A stretch of 64,000 bases of DNA from Symbiodinium natans (Eukaryota; Sar; Dinophyceae; Suessiales; Symbiodiniaceae), in the NCBI GenBank assembly GCA_905221605.1, contig CAJNDS010000742.1, forward strand, positions 1 to 64,000, in the 5' to 3' direction. Made by a program: the position numbers and the translations under genes. Below the pieces are notes generated by a model. That model had not been told where the DNA came from, made no database searches, and was given only the letters and a program-made list of their open reading frames with translations. This document shows, piece after piece, positions 10,495 to 20,196 of this stretch (positions within the stretch are counted from its first letter, which is position 1; every line of letters starts with the position of its first letter).

Positions 10495-10506
10495 GGGCTC
10501 ATAACC
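10495..10506 (-). promoter_or_regulatory. Primer-binding site, half-tRNA(iMet) type
   Basis: Directly after the 5' LTR the sense strand reads GGTTATGAGCCC, complementary to a GGGCTCATAACC initiator-methionine anticodon stem-loop. Drosophila copia and yeast Ty5 prime from the same internal part of tRNA(iMet) instead of its 3' CCA end. The match differs from the copia site by one base. Confidence 0.8.
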
Positions 10507-10726
10507 TACGGGGGGAAACCGAAGGGGGACGAGAAACCGAACAGTCAACCCCAACAGAAGCCCTTGATTTCCCTGGATCAACCACACAACAAACCCAAAC
10601 CACAGGGCACTCACCTTTTACTACCAGGCACATGGCCCAGTCTTGAGCCAAAAAAGATTTCCGGGTTTATTAACCCTTTCAACTTCCAACACTAACTCTT
10701 TTTACAATACCAGTTGCAGCTCCGCA
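10507..10726 (-). repeat. 5' LTR
   Basis: This 220-bp LTR runs TGCGGAG to CCCCGTA in the sense strand. It contains CTTGAGCCAAAA at 10642-10653 (sense TTTTGGCTCAAG, 12 of the last 12 bases of the dinoflagellate spliced leader) and an AATAAA in TTAATAAACCC. The promoter and transcript start are not identifiable by eye. Confidence 0.9.
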
Positions 10727-10868
10727 TAGGGTTTAGGGTTTAGGGTTTAGGGTTTAGGGTTTAGGGTTTAGGGTTTAGGGTTTAGGGTTTAGGGTTTAGG
10801 GTTTAGGGTTTAGGGTTTAGGGTTTAGGGTTTAGGGTTTAGGGTTTAGGGTTCAGGGTTTAGGGTTTG
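10727..10868 (+). repeat. TTTAGGG array, block 3
   Basis: Nearly perfect TTTAGGG units resume immediately after the right LTR in the same orientation as block 2. The first five bases are the right copy of the TAGGG target duplication. Confidence 0.95.
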
Positions 10869-11754
10869 CTGTGATAGGGCGTAGATGCTGTGAAGGTTAG
10901 GATGCAGCAGCGGCTCGAATGCCTCGGCAAATGCGCAGAGCAGCTCCTGGCCCGATATTGGAGGGCCATCAAAAACTTTTCTCCCACCCCACGCCGTCCG
11001 AGGCGGCAAAACCACCCAAACCTATTCCTTTTAGGGTTTAGGCCTAAACTCATGACAATCGCTTACTTTCAAAAAAAACATTCCCCAAGAATAAGGTTTG
11101 TAGCCAGGTCCCGGCTGACAGGGTTAGCGGGGGGCACAAGAGGTGGGCAGAAGGGCCAACGAGAGCCCGGGGCAGACAGGGGGGCAGACGGGGGCCAGCG
11201 CGAAGCGCCGAAAGGGCCAAGGGTCAAGGGGGCCAAGAAAGGCCAGAGCCAGAGGCCAGAGCGCCGGGGGGACCAGGGAGGCCAGGGGCGGTCAGGGGGG
11301 GTCAGACGGAGGGGGCCAAGGGGGGGGGCAGGGGGCAGCCAGGGGGGGGTCAGGGGGGGCGAGGGGGGAGGGGGGCAGGCGGGGCCAGGGGGGGCCAGGG
11401 GGGGCCAGAGGGGCCAGGGGGGGGCCAGGGGCCGGCGGGGTCAGGGAAACCAAAATCAGCTTTTTGAGCACCCGCTCTGCCTGGCCTGGCCTGAGGCCCC
11501 CTGGTCCCTGGACACGCTGCGGTGGGGGCTCCGGGTCCTCCTGGCCTGGGGGCCTTGGGGTACCCCCCCCCGAAATGCCAGCCCCATCCATTCAGGGTCA
11601 AGACTTTGGGGTTTAGTTTCTTTATTAAGGGGACCAGCACTGGTCCCCGGGAGAACCTGCTCCGGTACCGGGCCCATCGTGGGTGCTACGGACTCCGGGC
11701 TGCAGGAGGCGGGCAAGCGACCTGGGTCGAAAGGCCATAGAGGTCGAAGCGCCG
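10869..11754. other. GC-rich spacer between telomeric blocks
   Basis: About 890 bp with no gene I can defend. It includes a G-rich minisatellite at about 11150-11430 built on GGGGCCAG and GGGGTCAG, and a lone TTAGGGTTTAGG at about 11031. The long open frames here are low-complexity Gly/Arg/Gln products of the minisatellite. Confidence 0.5.
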
Positions 11755-11895
11755 TTTAGGGTTTAGGGTTTAGGGTTTAGGGTTTAGGGTTTAGGGTTTA
11801 GGGTTTAGGGTTTAGGGTTTAGGGTTTAGGGTTTAGGGTTTAGGGTTTAGGGTTTAGGGTTTAGGGTTTAGGGTTTAGGGTTTAGGGTTTAGGGT
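11755..11895 (+). repeat. TTTAGGG array, block 4
   Basis: Twenty perfect TTTAGGG units, in the same orientation as blocks 1 to 3. Confidence 0.95.
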
Positions 11896-12059
11896 GTGTC
11901 AGGGGAGGGCGCGCGCTCGGGTGTGAAACACCCCGGGCCGCGCGCTCGCGTTGCCCGTCAACCCACCCCGGCCACCCAAACTATACTCTATTAGGGTTTA
12001 GGGTTTATGGAATTTACTTTCTTGTGCTCTGATGCTTGCTTTGATGTTTTTAAGTTGCG

Positions 12060-12735
12060 CTGTTAGGGTTTAAGCTGGGGTTGGGGGTAGCCTCGGCCCT
12101 TTTCGGGCCTTCGGCGTGTCAGGGCCCGTAGAGGCCCTTATTTATTTGAAGGTCAGGGAAACCCTTTGTGTCTGCTTTTGGATTCCCCTTCTTTAAGGGC
12201 CTCAATTAAGCATCGATTTCACTACCAAAAAATCGCATTTTTCATTGCGGGTACGGGCATCCTGGGGTCCCCCTTCTTTTAGGGGGCCTTTTGAAGCCTT
12301 TTGAAGTATTTTGGTGGCTCTTGGGGTCTCTCGGGGCCTTGTTCGGACCTTCGGCGTGTCAGGGGCCGTAGAGGCTTTATTCATTTAAAGGTCAGGGAAC
12401 CTATTAATGAATTTTTCGCCAATGAGTCTTTCAATCGCTAGGGTTTAAGCTCGGGTTCGGGGTAGCCTCGGCCCTTTTCGGGCCTTCGGCAAGTTAGGGC
12501 CCGTAGAGGCCCTTATTTGCTTGAAGGCCTTCGTAGGGTTTTGCGGTGTTAGGGTTTAAGCTGGGGTTCGGGGTAGCCTCGGCCCTTCGGGCCTTCGGCA
12601 CGTTAGGGCCCGTAGAGGCCCTTATTTGCTTGAAGGCCGTCGTAGGGTTTTGCGGTGTCAGGGTTTAGGCTGGGGTTCGGGGTAGTTTCGGTCCTTTTCG
12701 GGCCTTCGGCACGTGGGCCCGTAGAGGTCCTTGCT
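12060..12735 (+). repeat. Tandem units of about 110-130 bp with hairpin cores
   Basis: Five diverged copies share TAGGGTTTAAGCTGGGGTTC, then CTCGGCCCTTTTCGGGCCTTC, then GGCCCGTAGAGGCCC and TTGAAGG. Copies are centred near 12095, 12335, 12470, 12580 and 12690. CGGCCC/GGGCC and GGGCCC...GGGCCC segments can form hairpins. No coding sense is visible. Presumed subtelomere-type repeat. Confidence 0.65.
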
Positions 12736-12939
12736 GATTTAGGGGAGCCATCGATTTCAATACTAAAATGCGGGCAGGGGTGCCTAAAAACAATGTTTTC
12801 AATATTCTCATTGTGGGCACGGACAAATCTTGTGGTCCCCCTTCTTTTAGTAGGCCTTTTGAAGCTTTTGAAGCTTTTGGTGGCTCTTGGCGCCTCTTGG
12901 GGGCTTCCTAGGCCCTTAGCCGAGCTCTGGTTGGCAGGG

Positions 12940-13390
12940 TGTTAGGCCCTTGGTCCGGCAAGGGGCCTTGGCCAAGGGGGCGTATTGTTGGGGGTCCTTC
13001 ACTCAGGGGTCTTGGGTCCTTGGCTCCCTTGGCTTGGGGGGCCCTGGCCCCTTGGCCCGGCCCTTGGCTGACCCTTGGCCGGCAAGGGCCTATCGGAGTG
13101 TCTGGTGTTTCGACAGAGTAATAGACAGAGCAGTCAGGCATAAGAATTTTGGCCTGGGGGACCCTTGCCTTGGCGGGGACCTATTCCCTTAAAGCCCTGG
13201 CCCAGGAGCTTGGCCCGGGCACCCTTGGCGGCCGGGACCCTTGACCCACAAAGGGCCCTTGGCCGGTGGAACCCGGGGGGCCCTGGGCCCTTGGCCCGGG
13301 GGGCCGTTCGCCCGGGGGCCCCTTGGCCCGGGGGGCCCTTGGCCCGGGGGGCCCTTCTTAGCCCGGGCCCCTTGGCCCGAAACGTGGAAA
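12940..13390 (+). repeat. CCCTTGGCC-rich low-complexity block
   Basis: Short units such as CCCTTGGCCCGGGGGG are repeated with heavy drift. Reading frames in all phases are Gly/Pro/Ala-rich by-products. From 13391 to 13780 I see no gene or recognisable repeat. Confidence 0.55.
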
Positions 13391-13780
13391 TGTGAAAAAG
13401 CCCCCAAAATCACGAAATTGAGCAACCAGCCTGCCTGGACCCCTCGCCAGCCTCCTGGTCCAGGAATCCAGCTACCAGGGACCAGGGGGCCCCCGCGGCG
13501 GGGGGCCCGACAAACCCTGAACCCAAAACCCTGAACCACCTCCAGTTACGATTTGGGGTAAAACTTAAGCTACGCTAAAGGTGGTCTGGGTGCCGGCCAT
13601 CCCTTAGCCGAGTACTGACGTTGTCGTAAAAAAGGCCGATGTCCGTTGGCCTGTCCAGGACAGACGGTGAGGCTTAACCCTCACCTTTCCGTTTCTCTTT
13701 CCGCTTGGGCGCTCGGGCTGTAAGGCCCTCGGCCGAGCGTTCGGGGTCTGTCGCTCGACGGAAGCGACCCCTCACTTAGT

Positions 13781-13990
13781 TTAGGGTTTAGGGTTTACGG
13801 TTTAAAGTTTAGGGGGTTTTAGGGTTTAGGGTTTCGGGTTTAGGGGGTTTTAGGGTTTAGGGTTTAGGGTTTAGGGTTTAGGGTTTTAGGGTTTAGGGTT
13901 TAGGGTTCAGGGTTTTGGGTTGGGTGGCACGGGTCGGAGAGGGCTTTGAGGGGTTTTAAGGCTTGGGCCTTAGGGTTAAGGGTTTACGGT
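13781..13990 (+). repeat. Degenerate TTTAGGG tract, block 5
   Basis: TTTAGGG units are interspersed with TTTTAGGG, TTTCGGG and TTCAGGG variants and fade into GGGTTGGGTGG. This is the last G-strand telomere-like block before the nested retroelements. Confidence 0.8.
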
Positions 13991-14111
13991 TGAGGCTTCA
14001 GGGTACAAGAACACTCGGCCCTGCGCAGGTCCCCAACGTTGCGCGTGCACCTTGGACACAGACGGTGTGTGCACCTTGGAAGCGCGCGCGCGTGCACCTT
14101 GGAAGCGGCGC

Positions 14112-14634
14112 CCTCCCTGAATCTCCTGTCACATAACAGAAGAAGAGCACAAATAGTGCCGCGCACTCTGTGCACCTGAGCTTCTCCACTCCTGCACAGA
14201 GGCACCCACTTCATGGGATTTGCTTTTTCAAAAGTCCACACGCGCATTGATTTGTTTTCATCGCAGGCACACACATGAAGCAGCTGGACTGCGCAAGTCC
14301 AAGCTGCGCAAGCTCATCCGCACAAGCTTAACCCTCCTTTATAAGCGCACCATGGGCGCCCAAAGAAAGGGGAGGGCGGGCGGGCAACTGAAGAACAAGC
14401 AAAGGTGCACCGACTAGATTGCACCAATGTGACTCAATACCAAGCTGTAAGGCCAACCACGCAATCACCAATCATGCTGTGTGGCTTTGGTGCGTGCAAA
14501 GAATTGCAAGCATGCCCTGCTCCTTCCGTTCACGCGTTCTTTGCGCATGCGTTGCACACAGGACCCCGCACATCTGCGCCTTCAGCAGGCGGGAACATCC
14601 TAGACACAGATCGCCCACACGCAAAGATCTGCTC
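14112..14634 (-). pseudogene. YR retroelement fragment (recombinase C-terminus and 3' flank)
   Basis: 14530-14634 encodes the last 34 residues of a tyrosine recombinase almost identical to the end of the element III recombinase (EQIFACGRSVSRMF ... CNACAKNA, stop). 14112-14231 plus 14517-14529 copies the DNA that follows that stop at 41470-41601. The solo element R1 (14232-14516) is inserted between the two parts. On the right the fragment is cut at a Glu codon by the B2 end of element III, so element III seems to have inserted into a sister recombinase gene. The upstream part of that gene is not found beyond 44602, so this locus has been rearranged. Confidence 0.65.
14232..14516 (-). mobile_element. 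Solo A-B remnant R1, copy 1
   Basis: This 285-bp repeat also occurs at 44310-44579 and 45930-46198. Its ends are AAGTCCACAC and GCAAGCATGCC. The empty site at 41580-41600 shows it inserted without target duplication. GGGCGGGCGGG lies near its centre (14374-14384), as in the A/B spacer of full-length elements. Confidence 0.7.
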
Positions 14635-14859
14635 TTCACTCCAGACTAACATGGCCTAAACTGAACGTGACTGCGCAGACGCAACCAGGTACAGAAGAAG
14701 CACAGTGCCACTTCTTTTCCTTCGGTGACGCTGGGGAATATCCTTTGAGTCTCAGAGGGATCTACCCTACAGTGCCCTACCGTATCTACATGTAGCTCCC
14801 GGCCCAGGGGGTTGCAGCCGCCAGCGCGGGCCCTAGGGCAGGGACTACCTTCACCCCCT
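14635..14859 (-). repeat. Element III B2 repeat
   Basis: This 225-bp direct repeat of 15137-15362 begins TTCACTCCAGACTAAC and ends TTCACCCCCT on the plus strand. A 30-bp spacer and GGTGGGTGGG (14890-14899) separate it from A2. Together B1-A2-B2 forms the 3' end of element III. Confidence 0.8.
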
Positions 14860-14899
14860 GCACCAGCCCGACGCATTTTGCAGGGACGTGGTGGGTGGG

Positions 14900-15136
14900 A
14901 AAAGCAAAATGCTAAAAGGGCACTACTTCCTCTACTTGATTCTACTTGCAAGCTGTGATGTCACAATCTTGCAGAGAACGGCACATCAACACGTGCAACC
15001 ACGCATGCACTAACCCAACACAAGCAGGCACTCACAGACGCGTGGAACTTGCGAGTTGTTTAGGCTCGTCCAAGTGTGGACTCACTGTTAGCCCAAGTGA
15101 AAGAGTTATCATGTCACCGGCTCCATGACGACACTC
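14900..15136 (-). repeat. Element III A2 repeat
   Basis: About 237 bp match A1 at 43760-44602 once the two insertions there are removed. It is the uninterrupted reference that reveals the empty sites of R1 (in TTATCAT/GTCACC) and R5 (in CACAATCT/TGCAGA). Confidence 0.8.
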
Positions 15137-15362
15137 TTCACTCCAGACTAACATGGCCTAAACTGAACGTGACTGTGCAGACGCAACCAGGTACAGAAGA
15201 AGCACAGTGCCACTTCTTTTCCTTCGGTGACGCTGGGGAATATCCTTTGAGTCTCAGAGGGATCTACCCTACAGTGCCCTATACCGTATCTACATGTAGC
15301 TCCCGGCCCAGGGGGTTGCAGCCGCCAGTGCGGGCCCTAGGGCAGGACTACCTTCACCCCCT
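15137..15362 (-). repeat. Element III B1 repeat
   Basis: A direct copy of B2 that abuts A2 without a gap, as expected for a copied circle junction. It lies just downstream of the pol stop at 15380. Confidence 0.8.
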
Positions 15363-15379
15363 AATTTACCGTTCAACCT

Positions 15380-17706
15380 TCAAGGAGACTGAAGCAGTCG
15401 CACAAGGTCTCGCTTACATCTGACGCCTTCAGCGTTTGGCCTTTCCAAGACCGAAATCACTCTGGGTGCATCTGCACACAGTCTCTTCAAAAACCTGGCA
15501 ATCGCATTCCTAGTGGCTGGCGTGAGCACCGGGCCGGCGTCGCCATACGCAAAGGATGTGATGGTTCGCATGCATGCTTTACCGGTTCTTCCGAAGAGCT
15601 GGCCGTCCGCAAATTGCATACGACCCCTAAGCTTCAGGGCGAAGGATTGAGGCAGCAGCCCTGTTTCGAGGATCTTCTGGAACGTGTCCCTAAGCTCTGA
15701 GATGCGCTTCTCTGTGTTCGAGAAGAGTACGGAACCCTCGCAAAACTTGCTGAGGTCAACTTTTATCCCAAGCGCGTGGAAACTCAACGCAAAAGGCTGT
15801 GCCTTATCTCCACTCTCTGCGAAACCCCATCCTAGGAGCTTAAAGAAGGCTTCAACAGTACGCTGCAAGTGTGTGCTTCCTGCTCCCCGGGCAAAGGTCA
15901 CGAAATCGTCGAAGAAAGATGTCCAGGGTATCGCTAGCTGGTCAGCCGCAACAAACCACAAAGACATGGCAACGCGAAGGAACGCGTACGCTGCACGGCT
16001 CGCGCCAAAAGGGAGCGCTCGCATACGGAAGATCCGTGGCGCCTGAATTGCCGGATCCCAACAGGCAACATAGCTAGCCCAGGAGGACTCCGGCGACACT
16101 GCAAGCTGACGGTAAGCAGACTTGAGATCAAACGTGCGGCCGAGCACGGTGCTACGACCACACTTTGCAAGCAGTGCAAGGCAGAGGGCGGCCACTTTGT
16201 CAGTGGCGTGTGGCCGTGGAGTCTCGGCCACTTGCACTGTGCCGTTCACCCCTCCCAGTGAGAAGTCGTCTATGACCCTTACTTTAGACCCCTGCACAAC
16301 GCCGAACCTACGGCTTACAAGCGCGCTGCTTTCCAGCTCACTGAGCGGAATCGGCCCTTCAAGCCATCCGGCATTGCACTCTTCCCATGTCTTTTTCATC
16401 ACTTCCGCATCCAGCTCTCCTGTTGGTCGGACCTTCGAAAGCACCCCTGAGCGGATGCTGCTGGCTTCCCTCTTGACCTGATCTACAGTTGTTTTGGCAG
16501 GCTTGAATGTAGGCGTGAAGATCCCCGTGATGGGTACTTCACCAGTAAGCTGCGTGCCCTGTAGAAGCTCATCGAACGCACCCGGGTCTGGGTAGTTACA
16601 CTCTGTGAGGATTTCCTTGTAAAGCAGCAAGCGCTTTGGCTCTAAGATGGCTCTGCAGGAAGGATGCAATGTCTTCTTGAGCTCTTCTTCTTCTTCGGGT
16701 GCAAGTTGTTCTGCCCTTTTAGCCCATTTGCGGATCCAGTGAGTCCTCATCTTTGCAAGGTCTGCATCGTCCATTGTCTCATTCAACTTTACTGCTTTCT
16801 GAAGCACATCTGGCAGCGCCTCGCGGAAGCTGCTCGGGTGGCCTGCTTTCACAGCAGCCTCGACAAACTCGGCTTCAGAATGCGGTATGCCCCACGCTTG
16901 CTCAAATGACAACTGCTCGGCTTCAACTTTAGACCCAGCTGTAGCTGACTCTTCGCAGGAACACAAGCAACAAATGGCGTGGACACCAGCAGGCAGCGGA
17001 AATGGCTGCTCGAGGCGCTTTCCAGGCTCGCAAGGACAAGTCAAAGGCCGTCGCGAACGCAGAACTACCACCATCTTGTGTTCACTCACAGGAGCAGGGA
17101 ACCTGGAAGCCTTGCTCTGAACGCCTGCGATGGCTCTTTCAGCTGCTGCGGCTAGCTTGTCCCGATCTATGTTCAACGCAACCCTGGCCCCATCCCAACC
17201 GCGCGAGACCATGCCCTTGATGAAAGCCAGCGCTATGCCAGCTGCCAGCTGCGAGGGATAGGCGGTCTCCTGGGAAGTGGCGAAGCCATTCGGCGCAGTG
17301 GGGTCACGGCCCCAAGGCAGGTGCTGCTCGGTGCACTCAGGACCGGGACAAAAGTGGGCCAGACTTGCAAACGCAGCACAGTTATGTGCAATCGCAGTCT
17401 GTTTCTGGCGCTGGCCGCCGTAGGCACAGTGGTCAAAACTCACATAGTGGGCTAACTTCGACACCGACTTCCAGAAAGACGTTCGCCAAAAGAAGCTGTT
17501 CAACGGGTTCTCGACTGCAAAGATCCGCTGATTCTTGATTCTTGAGACACCAACGCACCACATCAGCAACCAACTGGTAGCACAGGTTGGCTTGCTGCAC
17601 TCTGAACTCATCAACTTGGCTCAATCCGGGCAGCCCATCGGGCCATTGCGCGGAACGCAACGGAGGAGGGCCTCCATCTCCTTCCTTTCTTGCCTGCGAC
17701 GCAGTA
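15380..17706 (-). pseudogene. Element III pol, C-terminal part (MT-like end, RT)
   Basis: This resumes the element III polyprotein at GTASQAR, directly after element I. First comes the end of a methyltransferase-like domain with VENPLNSFFW (about 17500). Then a reverse transcriptase with VRVIDDF, GRTFDLKSAYRQ, LPFGASRAA and the catalytic FFDDF near 15910. The main frame from 17614 is 744 codons. A frameshift near 17555 separates it from the frame coming out of the element I junction. After the RT thumb the product ends in a short unrelated tail, where the RNase H seen in element IV should be. It is a broken copy of a polymerase that would copy element RNA into DNA. Confidence 0.8.
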
Positions 17707-17708
17707 CC

Positions 17709-18530
17709 TCTACACCAAACCTACTCTGTGTGAGAAACGAGCAGCAGGGCTGGCGCCACTGGCCTTGGAGTCGCCGATCAATCTGTCCTCCTTGCCCGGA
17801 GAGGTCACCACACCCAGCTTGCCGATCGCCAACTCGCCCGGCGGAAAACGCTGCTGCACTGCGGGCAGACCCCCTTCAATGTGAACCATGTAACCCTGAT
17901 CCGCTCCTTCTGAACCAACTCGCGCACTCTGGAACGTTCCCTCTCCGCTGAAGCGTGATTGGCGGTGCACAAGCACAAGTCGCAAACATCGCACACCTCC
18001 TTGCATTCTCGGTCGGAGAGAAGCGGCCACACCCCCGATGGGGGATCGGCCGACGCACACCAGTGGGCGCACCACGTCTCAGCACTTCGCACAAGGGCAC
18101 ATCCGGATCATCCATACGCTTGGCCAGCGACTCCAATAAGTTCAGCTTGTACGGCGTGAGCTCAAAACGCTGCGTTGCCCAATCCAAATCCACATGTAAC
18201 GCAGAGCAGACGGAAGCCCGCATGGTGTGCACCTCCTCATCTGAGAAAAACGGCCGCTCCAACACTCTGCCCGGTAGAGCTGCCGCGCCTACGGCACGCA
18301 TCTGCCGGCATTGAGCCCCAAATCGCACATCTAACACAGGCCAGAGGATCACATAGAGCGAAAGGAGGTGGAACCTGCCAGTCCAGTGTACTCAAGATGC
18401 CTCCCCCATCCTTGAAGAACACTCTATGATACGCAGCGCACGCCGCCGGGTCTGCAGGCTGGCAAGGTTCCTTGCCCACTAGCTCCAACACAGGCATGCT
18501 TCCCTCACTCCCCTCTACCAGGTCCATGCT
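17709..18530 (-). pseudogene. Element I pol, N-terminal fragment
   Basis: Frameshifted pieces show the region before and into the first RT boxes: DDPDVPLCEVLRRGAPTGV (about 18100), then GKLGVVTSPGKEDRLIGDSK (about 17780). These match the entry into the RT finger domain of YR retroelements. The frame stops at the element border, so fingers, palm and RNase H are absent. No methyltransferase-like domain is seen, which groups element I with II rather than with III and IV. Confidence 0.6.
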
Positions 18531-18548
18531 AGGAGTGAGGAGCTGTCC

Positions 18549-19697
18549 CTAGTCGTCTTTGGCCAATTGCAACAACTTCTCGCACGCCGATCTCCCATGC
18601 TCACCGCTGCCGCAATACTCACACTGATGGAGGAATTTGCAATCTGGGAGTGTGCGCCTGAAAAGCAAAACACAAGCCTTTCTGGCGCGCTTTTCCATCA
18701 CGACCCTTGCCCCCACGCCCCTTGCCGCCAGCGCCACGACCTTTCCCCTTTGACTCCGCACCGTAGGGGGAAAAGCGCTTCTTTTCCGACGGCAGCTTCG
18801 GGCGCGGCTGGAGCCACATGCGAAGGCTATCCCGCACCACCACCGCCTCGTGGATTGCCTTGTCCAAACTGTGACCCTGGCCCAGCAGATCATTAAGCTG
18901 GCGGCAAAGCTCCGCATCGGCACTCTCAGCTTCAGCCAGGGTCGGCGGCCGCAGACCCATCTCAGATAAGCCCACACGGTGATACAGCATCATGAACTTG
19001 TTCGCTAAAATTTTTCCGGAAGACAGGTGGCACCAATCAACAAGCGCCCAGGCAACGCTCCGAAGACACAACACCTTCTGGACCGCAAACGGCGAAGCTG
19101 AAATCTCCACCTCGGCCGGATCGACTTGTCCAGTTGCATCCGCCAGCAGGCCCAGCAAGGATTTTTCCTTGGAGCCAGCGCAAGAAAGACGTGCACCACC
19201 GACAAGATCTGCTTCCAAGGAATGAATTTCAGCTCGGCATTCTTCTTCTGCAACATGATTTGCTGCACGAGTTGCTTGCACGGCTGGCCATCCGATTCCA
19301 GCGCCTCCGCAGGATAGCTGGATTCAAACGCCTTGCAGAGCTGCTTCAGCTTGGCCCCATCCAATTGAGGCCCCAGGGGGACCCCCAGCAAGTTGGAGGC
19401 CTCCGAGTTTACTGCAACTGTCCCGATCTCAGCGTTCGGCTCCGCGCACAGGCTTTTGCAAACAGCGAGCAAGCGTCTCAGTCTGCCGGCTTCCAAACAT
19501 TGAAGCACGGATGGAGCAGCCCCTATGTCCACTCCGGCAGACTCCAGAACGGCCCTGAAGGTTTCCTCTGCACCACCCTGTAGTGTCCAGTACAGCTCAG
19601 CCGCCGTAGTGAACCCACGGCTTTGGAGGCGTTGCTTCACCTGGTCGCACAAACCCACCTGCGCCACCAGTTCCCCGAACTTCTGCTTGCAATCCAT
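18549..19697 (-). pseudogene. Element I gag
   Basis: Three overlapping frames make one gag-like protein. The N-terminal part starts MDCKQKFGELVAQVG at 19697. Its GFTTAAELYWTLQ segment resembles VFYDAGVSSLRMFGG in the gag of element II. The middle (19281-18619) ends in Gly/Lys/Arg-rich linkers, and the last part has a zinc-knuckle-like CEYCGSGEHGRSAC (about 18600). Frame changes near 19170 and 18650 break it. Gag would package the RNA; this copy is dead unless the shifts are sequencing errors. Confidence 0.6.
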
Positions 19698-19789
19698 CGC
19701 AGATCAAGGAAAGCAGAGCACAAGCAAACCAACAGAATCTCAAGACAGCAAGTAAGCTGGCTGGCCCCACTCGGGTTCAATCAAGCTGA

Positions 19790-20182
19790 ACAGGCACGCG
19801 CACGCCCGAACTGCCGCAACGACTCACACAGAGTTACCAGACCAACGCAAGCACACTCTCGCACGCAGGAGACCAAGTCTCACACTCACAAAAACCTCTC
19901 TACGAGGTCCCTGCAAACACACGTTTGCCTCGATCTCCCCCTGAGATCAGATCTCACACGAGATCTCCCCGCTGCAGCTCTCTGAGCAGGCACGCGCACG
20001 CCCGAACTGACGCAACAACTCACACTACAGTAACTAGACAAATGCAAGCACGCGCTCGCACGCAGGAGACCATGTCTCGCACGCACAGAAAACCTCTCCT
20101 GAGGTCCCTGGCAAACACACGTTTGCCCCGATCTCCCCCTGAGATCAGATCTCACACGAGATTTCCTCGCTGCAGCTTTTGA
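19790..20182. repeat. Two tandem units of about 197 bp
   Basis: 19790-19987 and 19988-20182 are about 85-90% alike. Both contain CACGCGCACGCCCGAACTG, ACACACGTTTGCC and TGAGATCAGATCTCACACGA. The last holds an AGATCAGATCT near-palindrome. They occupy the gap between the YR-A stop and the gag start of element I. A regulatory or leader function is possible but not shown. Confidence 0.75.
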
Positions 20183-20196
20183 CTGCACCGGGCGCA

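Larger units (their letters stand above)
2040..10726 (-). mobile_element. Copia-type LTR retrotransposon in telomeric repeats, pol-less
   Basis: This 8.7-kb element is read on the minus strand. In order it has a 5' LTR (10507-10726), a primer-binding site (10495-10506), one giant ORF (10441-2636), about 360 bp of non-coding DNA, a polypurine tract (2264-2275) and a 3' LTR (2040-2263). A 5-bp TAGGG duplication flanks it. The primer site matches the anticodon arm of initiator tRNA-Met, as in copia and Ty5, which is why I call it copia-type. No aspartic protease, integrase zinc finger or DDE, YVDD-type RT or RNase H motif is visible, so it is probably non-autonomous and mobilised in trans. The LTRs are about 95% alike, with roughly ten differences, so the insertion is fairly young. 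Confidence 0.88.

Noticed and set aside
11143-11616. Long Gly/Arg-rich frames around 11.1-11.6 kb
   Set aside because: They come from a GGGGCCAG-type repeat without stops in most frames; no domain or start context.
12060-12735. CRISPR-like array
   Set aside because: Units are continuous diverged tandem repeats, without short identical repeats and unique spacers, in an apparently nuclear eukaryotic genome.
14232-14516. R1 as a Helitron or MITE
   Set aside because: Ends AAGTCC and GCATGCC lack the Helitron TC...CTRR pattern and terminal inverted repeats, and there is no target duplication; the A-B solo model fits better.
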